From contig JBBDHG010000151.1 of assembly GCA_037951165.1 (NCBI GenBank), forward strand, positions 1,868,001-1,932,000: a DNA stretch of 64,000 nucleotides, read 5' to 3'. This document shows positions 1-11,298 of this stretch, one piece after another. A model generated the notes under the pieces. It was not told the DNA's origin. It saw nothing but the letters and a program-made list of their open reading frames with translations, and did not search any database. Numbering within the stretch: the first letter of the stretch is position 1; each line of letters begins with the position of its first letter. The stretch comes from Lophius americanus (taxonomy: Eukaryota; Chordata; Actinopteri; Lophiiformes; Lophiidae). The position numbers and the translations under genes are program-made.

Positions 1-920
1 AAGCCGCTGACAAAAAGAAATAATTAGCAAACATACATCCTTCTAAAGGTTAAAAGAACGCGGTGACACGGATGCTGACCCAGAGTTCAAAGGCGTGAAC
101 CTGTATCCATGTTCTTTTCTATAATCTTGTATGAATAAAGAAGATAGCAAATCAAAGTGCCTTTGAGAGTGGCTTTCCTTTTCCTCTGATCTTGTAATTC
201 CAAATTTGTATCTCAACATTATCAATGTTTCGTATGTTCATTTGTGCGAAGAGGGTTTTACAAATAATCTTCATCGTGTCTCCTCCACCTTTAGAGGGTG
301 CAGTGCAGTTGTGCAGACACTTAAGTCTCCATAAGCACGGATTGTAACCACTGAATTTCCATCTAGCGTATTTGTTTCATTTGTTCACCCACATAATGCA
401 ACACGACATTTACTGCTAATAAGTTAACGTTAGCATGCTCACAGCTTATATATGCTCAACGTTCAAGAGCCTCCTGTCCATATTCTGTTTTTAATTTTGT
501 CACCATAATTCAAACAAGAGATAAAACGTTTCTATAAATGTAAAATATAATGAGGAGGAAAGTAAAAAGGGCAAATAAAACTCTCTGTCCATATGTCACA
601 GTCTATTTAGTAGCCACACAGACGCGGGAACAACAGACCCTCGCAACGCCTTTGTAGTAGTTCTGAAGAGTGGCAGGCGGAATAATGGCGTTAACATCCA
701 ATCTGATTATGTTGTGCGAAAGGGGCTGATGTGCATTATTTTCTCTTTGTTTTATTGGAATCATTTTTGTAAAACAACCTGATAGCGTAGTATCTGTGTG
801 CCGGGTTGATCATGCTCCCCGTCTTTATCCGTAATACCGCGGGATGAAACGTCTGTATGTGTTCCGCTCTGCCTTTCATGTTTAAGGTTAAGTGTGCATG
901 GAAGAGTCTGCATGCTTATA

Positions 921-921
921 T

Positions 922-977
<56 letters not shown>
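921..977. repeat. (TG)n microsatellite
   Basis: An almost uninterrupted run of TG dinucleotides with one TA interruption near its left edge. On the minus strand it reads as a His/Thr-rich open frame, which is an artefact of the repeat. Confidence 0.95.
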
Positions 978-982
<5 letters not shown>

Positions 983-1820
983 TGGCCTTGTGCCCTCTCT
1001 AATCCCGTTAAGCACCTGGACAATGGACTAACAGCTGGGCCGACCTTCCTGCACTCTGCGGCATAGAGTGAAAGACACAATGATGAGCACTACTCCATTC
1101 AGATGGAGACCTGAAAACAGAAAAAGCTGAACAAATCAAAGGGATACACTGATCAATCCCTCAAACTTCCTCCCTCCGGTGTTGCAATTTTGGTCGTGGT
1201 GCCCCATCCATTTGCATGGCACTAGCACAGATGTTGTGGAAAGATTGAGAGGCCCACTTGTGCCATTAGTCCAGCAGTCGAGCCTGGGAGCAGCAGGGGA
1301 AGTCTTCTCTAATCAGTTTTATTGGAGCTATGCTATCAGCTTAACACAACGGGGACCGGCCTCAAATCCAGCAACACACCAGTGTACATGCAAAGGTGTG
1401 TGTTTGTATGTGCAGACAGAGGATATCTGTGTCTTAGGTTGTGTGTGTGTGACACACTAAGGCACACACACTAAGGCTGTAATGTCCCCCTACCTCTCTG
1501 TCTCTTATTGTCACACATGCACACATGTTCGTATTGATGGAATCTGAGAGTAAGCTGTGCAGCAGATGAGCTCCAGTTGGTTTAGATGCTGTGATGAAAT
1601 AACTGCAGGTAATCCAAACTCCCGGATATATTTTGTTGGAGATTAAGAGTCGGAACCCACATAAGCAGCTCTGTGAGGCTTCACTTCAGCACAACGTTGC
1701 CGTGAACTAGATGCTTACATCACAAATGCCGGACGCTAACATGCAGATATTTCACAGGTAAAATGTTAAACATGTTCACCTTCTTGGTTAAGCTAGCGCA
1801 CACGACAATATCCGCTAATT

Positions 1821-2462
1821 ATATCCCGGAAAAGTCAGGGATATCATGGAATCGTCATTGATGTCATTGATGCATCCGCCACTAGGGGGAGCCAACCCAA
1901 TTTTCACACTGTAATTTCTCAATTTGTCCAAATTTCGTGCATACGAATTGACCCAAGGAGACATAGCTCGCACATGTCATATTTAACAGTATTTGTTCAT
2001 AATTCACTCACTAGATGGGATGTATTGCAATAAACAAACAGTTTTCAGACCATTACATCGGACTTTTATTTGAACTTTGTGCACATGAATCTCCACATGG
2101 AGATCTAACTACTATAGTTCAAATTTTAAACATTAGGAGGTGCTTTTTGTGGAAAAAAGTTTCCAACGCAATACGACCAATCGTGTCTTAATTTATCTCA
2201 TATCAATCTACACTAGGAATTTTGTCTTGTTTTATTAATGACCTCATAAAAAGTAGTTAGCTGTATTTATCTTCATGTTTGAGTCACTATGGCACATCAT
2301 CTTAGACTTCATAGCAGTAGGTAGGTTGAGTGAATAAGGACTGTTTTCAGATTATTCATGTGGCACATTTGATTTGAGGATTTTAATCAGGGAGATTGCT
2401 CGTACAACGCAGCGGATTAGTGTCTTTTTGGGAATATATCCTTGCCGTAAAGAACGGCAGAA
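1821..2462 (+). repeat. Unclassified dispersed repeat family, copy A
   Basis: Begins with ATATCCC and the matching GGGATAT 10 bp later (1821-1827 and 1838-1844), followed by the family's 'GGAATCGTCATTGATG' segment and 'CCGCCACTAGGGGGAG'. It ends with 'ATTTGAGGA..TTAATCAGGG' and 'TTGCTCGTACAACGCAGCGGATT', then a TGCCGT/ACGGCA hairpin near 2452-2460. The part between the hairpin and the CACTAGGGGGAG box is shorter than in other copies. The middle carries extra copies of the 'GTCCAAATTT..TGCA..TGAAT' module. Assigned by comparison with the copies at 8353, 15407, 37855 and 58801. No coding capacity. Confidence 0.7.
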
Positions 2463-3445
2463 TAGGTCCAGTTAAAATTTCTTTAAAGTCCATGCTTCTT
2501 AAGGGACTGTCATTGGTTTTACGTTTTATAAGGTTAGGAAAATATGTAACAAAATCTTCTACCTGATGATGTTTCAATGTGAAAAGTGAACAAAACACCA
2601 AATGTCAAGACAATCCATCAAACAGATGTAGAGACATTTTTACAAACCAAGATGGAAACCCTGAGGCCCTGATTTTACCTGTGCGAATGTCACCATTGTC
2701 ACTGTCACGACGTTGAGAGGGAGGGCTCTGGCTGGGGAAGTTGTCCACTCATCGACGGTCGACAGGTCAACCACTGGCCACTGGAGTCTACATGTTGAAG
2801 TATCCGTGGGTATCATACAGAACCCAGAATTGCTCCCAGCGGTTGTTCCATTGGTGCGAGTGATGGTGTGAATCATTACCACTCCTGATGAGCAGATGGA
2901 GTCTTAAATGTTAGTCTCTGCCCCTACTGTACTAATGAGTGTGTGGTACAGTTGAAGACTGGTGTGTGTTGTAAATCGCTTGGATTGGTCGGGCAGGCAA
3001 GAATGGTGACATATAAGCACAATGACATAAAAGAAACATAAAAGTTTATTCCCACCATTTTCTTCTGTCATCAAGTAAAAATGTATCCGTGGATGTTAAC
3101 ATGTCACTATAAAAGGCTTCACCTCCACTTCTGTGTACTATCATCCAACCGTGATGCTGGGAGAATCTCAACACTGATCTCAAGCTTTGCGCAAAATTCT
3201 TGCCCCAGTGAAAAAGTTCTCAACTAAAGAAGTGTGAGTTCCTGGTGCAATTTAGCTTATTCTTGAGTTTTTGGACTGACGTTGTACATCAGCAAAAGAA
3301 AATTTGCCTAGTTTTCACTGCGAATGTACTATAATGACCAAACTATAGGAAACATCATCAACTAAGTTAGGTTCTCAAAAGTCATCCTCTGGTCACCGGG
3401 AATGGAGCGAGGCCAAATGACCTAGTTTAGGCAGACAACTTGAGA

Positions 3446-3640
3446 ACCCAGCCACAAAGGGGTCACAAGCAAATGCACCTCTAGTGCCGTTCCCAAACCC
3501 GGATAAATGGGAAGGGTTGTGACAGGAAGGGCATCCAGCGTAAAACCTATACCAAATCCACATGTGCAACACAAAACTGATTCCCAAACTAGAACGGTTA
3601 TTGGCTGGTTAACAGGCGAAGAAGAAGGCAGACAACCTGG
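3446..3640 (+). repeat. Non-LTR retrotransposon-like dispersed repeat fragment
   Basis: Contains 'CCCGGATAAATGGGAAGGG' and 'CAGGAAGGGCATCCAGCG', a block I recognise as common in fish genomes and associated with non-LTR (probably RTE-type) retroelements. It is followed by a GAAGAAGAAG tract. A second, more decayed copy lies at 6231-6450. The family name is uncertain. The open frames across it on both strands are not genes. Confidence 0.65.
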
Positions 3641-6230
3641 GCGGTGCATCTCTAGACAGATAACATGCCTCATTTTCCTTCGTGGTCAACTAAAACACCC
3701 TGGCGGTCTACATAAGCCTCGGCAGTCTTTCAGTTCAGGCTTGAGTTCAGGCTGGTGTTCGGGTTAACCCCTAAGTCTTTATAAAACACTATCATTTCTG
3801 CATCATCACACGGGACCTTTCAGCTATTTCTCTCCTCAACATATTGTATTAGTATTCTTAACCGAAATATATGTAAGGTCAGGGAACTTAGTAGCATGAT
3901 CTTAAGATCCAAACTGTTAAGCTGCAACAACCGCCAGGACGCCAACCTCAAATTATGTTCTGCGGCTGTAATAAAACATTTCATCTCATGAGTTTAACTG
4001 AAATACTTTTACCAAATGAACATTCAAGCCAATAATCTGAAATGTCCACCCGTCTCCATCACTAGAGCCACACCGAAACCATTCTACATTTATAAACCAG
4101 CTTAGACCAGTCTAATCTTTTGTCCAAGATAAATGTCCGAGTAATTGCTTTTTTCTCACAAGGGCTAAACATCGTTCTGTGAAACAAAGCTCTTCCATGC
4201 TTCATTAGTGCATAAAAACTGCCCCGTGGTCAAAGAGAAGCTGGAAATCCGAACCCGTGTTCCAATGCCTGAGGACAACCCCTTCCTTATGGTCTACTTG
4301 ACCCTCCCTGGCCACTCAGGTGTGAGGTCATCTGGTCAGACGCCTGTTAGGCTGCTTGCTTATTGAGTGAAGAGGCTATCGAGATCTCATATTCCCCCCG
4401 GTCAGGCTGCATGTAGTGGTTAAGTTGCTGTATATATTCAATAATGAGCGAAAAGGGGGTAACAGCCTCCGGGTGTCTGCTAACAATGGTTCCAGAAAGA
4501 TCCTGAAACGCTGCAGTTTTCTTATCTGTAAAGCCTTGTTCAATGAGGCAGTGGAACCGAACGTGTGAGCGACCCATTCAGCAGTGACTCCACGTGTTTT
4601 AACGGCCGCTTCGGTTCGTTTGATGCCGGACTAGTTTTCATTATTGCACTTTTTGTCCGTCTGCTCATAGGAAACATTAGTAGGACTGAATGTTAAAACG
4701 ATACAATCACTGATTAATCATTTTTGCCAGAACGACACAAATTATGGATAAAGGGTCCCTCTGTGTTTGATTAAAAAAATCTCATTTTAGTTGTGTGCGA
4801 TTGTGTAGCCTGAATGCCTTTTGTCTCTCTTACAACTGTGTTCATTATTTGATAATTAAATGTCCGGACTCTAGCTCTTTTCCTTTTTCAACAGAGTCAC
4901 TCATTTTGTTTAAACAATTGGGATCAGGGGACAATGAGTGGAGGAGTTTTTATATTGGATCTAAATGCAGGCCTCTTGCAATGTAATTAGGCAATAATGA
5001 ATAGTTACAATGTAATTACAAGAACAAAAAACAAAAGGACGTTGCTTTTCAATTACCATCACGTACCATCATTTCCCCTCGGCCTTTAGCTCTGTGCTAT
5101 AAGTAGCGCTCTAATCGCATTTGCCCCGAGATGAATGGTCCAGAGTGATAAATAATTTATGGATTATGGCTATAGAGAGCTGTGAGTGTGTGTCTCCCTC
5201 AGGCTCCTCTCACGCCACTGGCTTTGAGACGATCAGCTGTCTATGAAATACCTCTGATTGGTATTGATTTCCACACAGGGGCCAGACATATAAAAGTCAC
5301 ATAAAAAGATAACTTCTTTTTTTTTAAACCACAGGTGGTTGAGATTAGATTTTTTTTCTCCGTGACTAATCTGCTAAATGAAGACTAATTTCAGAGCCTA
5401 TTAGCATGTTTTCCTACTTAAGCCAGAACAAATGTGCTGTTAGCACGACAGCTGTTTGAGGCTTCATCGAGTGACTTTGGTGGTGTTTTGAATTCTGCCA
5501 TCCAGAAAAAAATTCAAATTGCGTTGCATGAAGGACACACTTTGATGGCCAGACCCATCAGTCCTGACTGTCATAAATACATTGTTAAATAAAGGGCCCC
5601 TCTATTGTGTCCAGGATCAATGGACGCTGATGCTCTACAGGGCAACCCCTTCACAGGCTATCAATTCAGGGATGCTGCACCTACATCCTACTTTGTCGTT
5701 CTGTATGAATGCAATGGAGGCATAATGAGGGGTCTGGGCTATTCTGTTTCTGAGATGGTGAGCGTATGAGGTAGTAACGGAAGTGACTCGGACATCAGGC
5801 GGAGAGGCAGGACAGGCGTGTGATTTATTTAACTATGTACTTCGTGTGGGTCTAATAACAGAAGGACATCGGGGCAGTTTATATCACCAATGGTTCTCAA
5901 TGAACCGAGACAACACAGTTTTTTTCGGCCAACAATGGAAACTTTTGAGAACGTATTTTTGAAAACTACTAGTACAGCTACAGTGTTGTCATGCAATACC
6001 TGCTACTGTAATGACGCCACTCCACTTCCTGTTTGACTACTACGTTATTGGCCTTATAGCCAGATGTGGCCAGAGCAGTAATATAATTAGCAAGTATTGA
6101 TTTTGTACTCTAGACATTTTAAACGTTTATCCACCAACTTGTAGTGTTTCTCCACCATTACTGTGATCAGGGAGAAAATAATGTTACGCTAGCTCATGTT
6201 CATAATGTGTGTGTGCGAAAAAAAACCTCC

Positions 6231-6450
6231 AATCCCAGCCACAAAGGGGGCCAGTGTGCTTCTATTGCCATTCCCACGCCCGCATAGATGGGGAGGGCTG
6301 TGTCAGGAAGTGCATCCGGCCTAAAAATCTATGACCAATGAATCATTCAATACGGATTTCTAAACCAGATAAATTGGGCATGGATTAGCAAATACCGTCC
6401 CGGCTACTGTTAGCCAGCAAGGTGCCAACGGTAACTACTGAGGGAAAGAA
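6231..6450 (+). repeat. Second copy of the non-LTR-like dispersed repeat
   Basis: Shares with 3446-3640 the order 'CCCAGCCACAAAGGGG', '..TTGCCATTCCCACGCCCG', 'GATGGGGAGGGCTGTG' and 'TCAGGAAGTGCATCCGGC'. It continues into 'CGGCTACTGTTAGCCAGCAA', also seen in fish copies of this repeat. Decayed and non-coding. Confidence 0.6.
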
Positions 6451-8352
6451 ATTGATCTGCTGAGGTGAACCAGACATGGGCTCGCTGAAAAAATACATAG
6501 TCAGCAACAGCATAGTCAACATTTTGTGTGAATTTTTAACACAACTTTGTTGGATGAGAAACATTTCTGTTTTTAGCTAAAACGGTGTCGTGTACCGTTA
6601 ATGAGGCTGCAGCTAGTAGCCGTTAGCAGCCGTCTCCTCTGAAATAAGAAATTACATCACCAACTGACAGTGGATGTTAATTGTTTTTTGCAATGTTAAT
6701 CTATTCTTTAGAGCTCAACACCTTTACATGACGTCACACCAAACTCCGACACTGCTATGTTTTACGTCATGCTTCTTTTTCTTACAGAAATGTATAAGAA
6801 AAAAAGGGTTTTTGAGACAGAAAGATAGCAAACATTTTTATGGGTGATTTATTGAAGAACAGTATTTTGGTAAACTACAGTATAACAACCTGAATGATGA
6901 TCAATGTTCCTGGTAAACTTATCTCTCTACCCATGATGCACTGCTCCATCTCCTGCTAAAGATACACCTCAATTAAGGAGTCATGCAGTTGCAATCACCT
7001 GTTGTACCTGGAACTCCTAAAATTAGCCTTTTTTAAAGTTTATACTCCGATCTCATGCAAAAACGACACTGAAACGATTCGGAGCTTCTGCTTTCAGACA
7101 GGAATGTGCAAAGAGCAAAATTTCCTTTCAATCATAGCCATATAGGAAATTATGCTAATGTAAGGTTTCTGGCTTCCTTTGAAGTGCAACACTTCCCGCC
7201 TGCAGTAAGCTATTTTTGGTTAACCTTTGACTGACTGGCACATCACGCCGACAGGACTCTACCATAAAATAAAACAGGACCACTACAGCCAACACAGTCC
7301 TCCAAAACCCATAAGTTAACTACTTATCTAGAAATTTACTGAATTTTCCTGCAATCTCACAGGTATAACACCACTCTGCTGCAGGATTGCAGCATCAAAG
7401 TTGACGAAGCGGGGATTTTGTTTGTGCAATATTCCTCATATAATTTCCAATTAGTGATGGTTCAAGTCCCACATCTCTTAAACTTATACGAGACCCCTCT
7501 ATAAATTTATATGAGAACTTAGACCAGACATCTGCCCGGTGTCTGGTGCACGCAGACAATAGAAGAGGATGATGAAATGGAGTAGAGATGATGGAAAGAG
7601 GGTGATACAAACAATAAAAGTGATGGCGATAGGCATTAAATCACTACAATAGTGATGTAACCTTGAGTGTGATGGCCATACATCTCAGGATGACTTGACT
7701 CACAAACATGGGAACATCAGCGAATCAAAGAAAAGGCTGAAAAGAAATGGAAAACAAGAAAAAAATAAACGGAACATAAAGTTCGCTGGTTGATGATGTC
7801 ACCCCCGGAGAAGTCACCTTCCGAGAGAGGTCAGCGGAGAAAGCGGTGACCTCATCAGAATGAGACAGGAGAGGAGGGGGAGAAAGGGTTAAGTGTTATC
7901 TGGGGGGCTGTATCTGGATCTGCTCTGTCGCCCTTGACTGAACCACTATGGTCCTTGTACCTGCTAGACTGGCGATAAGAAGGATGATGCATCTGTGCTC
8001 TCAGCTCATAGTCCTCGCCGCCACAGCTATTCGTCATGTTTCTGGCCTCCTGATTGGACGTTTTCACATTATGCTTCATACAGCGTATCGATACATTTGA
8101 TGCAGTAGATGGTAAAGGATGATGCTGCAGCATCAACCCTTTGTAACAAAATGACCCAAATTCAAGTTCTAGCAAACCAAAGCTCAGGATTATAAAGCGT
8201 GCACTCTAAGATGATGGTGGTTTATTTCATTAACCCAAATGCTGGGTGGACGATGCTGGGTAATAGTTTGGGTTAGTTTGATTTAACATTTGGTTGAAAA
8301 TAGTCTCGTAGAACAACGGCATGCAGACACAACCTGAAGGTGCGACATTACT

Positions 8353-8826
8353 TAATATCCCCGAAAAACTTGAGGATATTATCAAATTGTCTAAACCGCC
8401 ACGTCCACAGAACCTTCGTGTTAACGCGATTATTCAAAAACTATGTCTTAGATGATTTTCAAATTTTTATACCACCATAGACCTTATCGCGAGGAAGAAC
8501 GGTATTGATTTAGGGAAAGGTCATGGTTGCATATTTCCGACATTAGGTGCAGCTTTATCTCCAAAGGTTTTCACGCAAATAATTTCTGGATCGTTGGTCC
8601 GATATTGTCCAAATTCGGTGCATATGAATCGAATGGAGACAATCCATGTTATAAATTTCTAATTTTGATCATTGATGTCCACATTTTACTCACAAGATGG
8701 AGCCTTTTTTTTTTACAAAGACACTGAATTTCAGACATAATTTGAGGAATTCAAACAAGAGGGGGGGGGGTCTCTAGTACAGCAGGGTCTTTTGGGAGTT
8801 GTATCCTTGCTGCCGGAGGCAACAGG
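8353..8826 (+). repeat. Unclassified dispersed repeat family, copy B
   Basis: Starts with a hairpin AATATCC (8354-8360) / GGATATT (8374-8380). It continues with the family landmarks 'AGAACCTTCGTGTTAACGCG', 'GATGATTTTCAAATTTTTAT', 'GCGAGGAAGAACGGTATTGA' and 'GTCCAAATTCGGTGCATATG'. It ends with 'ATTTGAGGAATTCAA' and 'TATCCTTGCTGCCGGAGGCA'. This is the most complete single-module copy in the window. No open frame of significance. Confidence 0.72.
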
Positions 8827-10136
8827 TACAATGTTACACTGAAAACAAATTGATTTTAGGTCTAACCTGTCAATATATACAAAGGTAAGGCAACTACACC
8901 TGCCAGCTGTGGAGCTTTTTAAAGTTTATTTTCAGAAAGCAATTTAGACAAGGCTTTACTTCAAATAACCGATGAGCCGAACGGATTAAAGCCTGACATT
9001 TTTATGCAGATGGGGACCTGACCTTATCTTCATCGTTTGCTACAGCATGTAAGGGAAATTAAAAGCCATACCTCAGAAGATATTGATGACATACAAGCTT
9101 AAAACATCAGGAAACATAGAAAATGGATGGTATGGATGGATTATGAGCTCATTCGCTAGTTTCACAATCAATTTAATATAAATTTAATGCTTTCATTATA
9201 TTTCTTTATGCATGAAAATCCTGCCTTTAAATATGTAACAACATATTATATGGTAATATAATATTTTTGGTTACTTTAACTCAGGGACGTAGTAATTTTT
9301 CCAACTGTAGAGTCGTACACATAACCCAACATGACCGACCGCTCTTAGATGTAGAAGTGGGCTTGAACCCAACGGTTCAACCATTTAGGGTTTCCCATTG
9401 TATCTCTGAAGGCTGTTTTTCGACAACAACAAAAAAACAACCTATTGATGGAACGTCCCTCGTGAAAAAATGTTTTTTCATAGACAAACGTATGTTGATT
9501 TTGTATTTGTCTGGAGACAAAATATATACTCAGGCATATCCTGAGGGAATAAAGTGAAGCTCCTGTATGCTAATTTATACACTGCACCGTAAGCAGAGTT
9601 TTATTATTCAATCCCATCACCTAGAAATGTTCACTAATTTTGTTTTGCCACTTAACATTTTCAGGGGGAAATTGCACATAATCACCCACAATGTGCTTTC
9701 CAGAAAATATGCAAATTATCAGAAGGTGGTCAGGTGGATGTCGAAACAGTATACTGCCCACTACTGGCCCGGTAAACACATTACAGCGTTTTTAGCTGCT
9801 TATGAGGATCCACCCGCCTGAGGATCGTTTTCAAATTGTCGCCGTTTCACGCAGAACTTCAAAAATGCAAATAAAGCTTTTTTGTTTAAATGGTCTCACG
9901 TAGGCGGGACCTGAACAGCATGTTGTGAGTGATGAAATACACCCATAAAATGTTCATTGACAACTTTTCCTCTTTGTATTCATGAAAAATGAAATCTTGG
10001 CAGCAATATTTTTCAGTCATGACATATTTGCTGTAGCGCATTAGCATCAATTTCAAGTGTGACAGGATTGTAATACCATCACTGCTCATCCAATTTATTT
10101 ACAGCATCTCTTGCATCCTCTCCTGTTTCCATCAGT

Positions 10137-10157
10137 CCCCCCCCCCCCCCCCCCCCC
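10137..10157. repeat. Poly-C tract
   Basis: Twenty-one consecutive C residues followed by pyrimidine-rich sequence, about 1.1 kb upstream of the short-form start codon. Length is likely polymorphic. Confidence 0.9.
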
Positions 10158-10729
10158 TCTATCCCCCTCCTCGCCCCCACGGAGAGAGGCCAGTTGGGCT
10201 GGAAGCTAATTTGAAGCCAATCAATACAGAGTCTGGGTTTCTTCCTGCGTGTGTGTCAGCTCAGTCCGGTTCCCCGGTCTAACTGCCGGCAGAGAGAGGG
10301 AGCATCTGTTTGGTGACTATCACGGCACTCTGCCTGTAAATCCATGGCTGCCACTAAACACCACTTTCTGACCATTGTACTGAGTGCAGAAGGCTATCTG
10401 ATTGAATCCAAATGAGATTGATTTCCACGCCAAATCCAGTTGTTGCATGCGTGCAAAGGCAAACATTCTTCTCACTAACCCGATTAACTGTAAGGATGGC
10501 GTTTTATCTCCTGGACTATTGAATTTTTTTGCATTGAAATTTAAGGGTATTGGATTTTGCATGCATACACTCAGACAATAGACGCGCTCTTTGAATGTCC
10601 ATATGCAACCGCTTGCAAAAACACACACCACACACACACACATTCAGCCTGTCCTTTACGTCGCCTGAAAACAACAACACTGATGTTCAGATACTGAATC
10701 TGCTCGAGATAAGACCAGCTACCTCCCTC

Positions 10730-11229
10730 CTCTGCCAGCCCCTTTTCCTAAAACAGCCAATGAGCACGGCGTCTATTCATGAGCCGTAGTAGGAGCAGGC
10801 ATGTGTAGGCAGCCTGCCCCGGGAGGAGGTGTGTCTCCATGAGCCAAAAGAGTGTGTGCATGCGAGAGTGTGCTTCACTGAGAATAGGACGTGGTGGAGA
10901 GTGTATGTAGGCATGCGAGTGAGAATCACGAGGAGAGAGGGAAAGAGAAGCGGGGTGATTCGACTCATCGTATCACTGATACACTCCCCCACAAACACAC
11001 ACACACTGGAGGGACTACATCCATAACCTCTGCTACTACTACTACTACAGCAGCAAGTGTTTTTCTGTGCTCGGAGCAAATAGTGGGGATCTCTGAGGAT
11101 TCACGGATGAGAAAGAGGAGTGGGAGAACCCTGGAAGAGTAGCCTGAGTGTGTTTCACCCCAAGGGGAGCTCACACTCACCACAGACAGCACACAGACTC
11201 CACTGGGTACCGTTTCCCTGACAACTAGA
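10730..11229 (+). promoter_or_regulatory. Probable promoter and 5' UTR of the short PDZRN4 transcript
   Basis: The sequence immediately before the alternative first exon is less AT-rich than its surroundings. It contains a CCAAT-type box ('AGCCAATGAG', near 10755) and a GC-rich stretch ('CTGCCCCGGGAGGAGG', near 10812). No TATA box was identified, so the start site is unknown. Upstream ATGs at 10829 and 10891 open frames of 65 and 83 codons. If the transcript starts before them they would act as upstream ORFs. The boundaries given are a guess. Confidence 0.35.
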
Positions 11230-11298
11230 ATGGGCTGCAATTTGTGCACCTTGCAGAAACGGGAGGAACACTACAAACTGCTGTATGAGATTGCACAG
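11230..11298 (+). CDS. PDZRN4: PDZRN4 short-form first coding exon
   Basis: Encodes 23 residues starting MGCNLCTLQKREEHYK and ending in Q, phase 0, with donor CAG|GTAAGC. The ATG context is strong (A at -3, G at +4). A nearly identical alternative start is, from memory, known for mammalian short PDZRN3/PDZRN4 forms. Gly2 is positioned for N-myristoylation, and Cys3 and Cys6 for palmitoylation, as in other MGC proteins. Without splicing the frame would run on about 45 codons into intron 1, which is not credible as protein. Confidence 0.88.

Larger units (their letters stand above)
1..10700. other. Non-coding region upstream of the short PDZRN4 first exon
   Basis: No reading frame here resembles a known protein or joins to PDZRN4; those present are short and low-complexity. 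In vertebrates the long PDZRN4 transcript carries RING, zinc-finger and PDZ1 exons upstream of this point. None is recognisable here (no GLGF-type PDZ1 start, no C3HC4 RING), so those exons should lie left of the window and this stretch is probably an intron of the long transcript. Apart from the repeats listed separately, it is AT-rich unique sequence. This placement is inferred from family gene structure. Confidence 0.6.
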
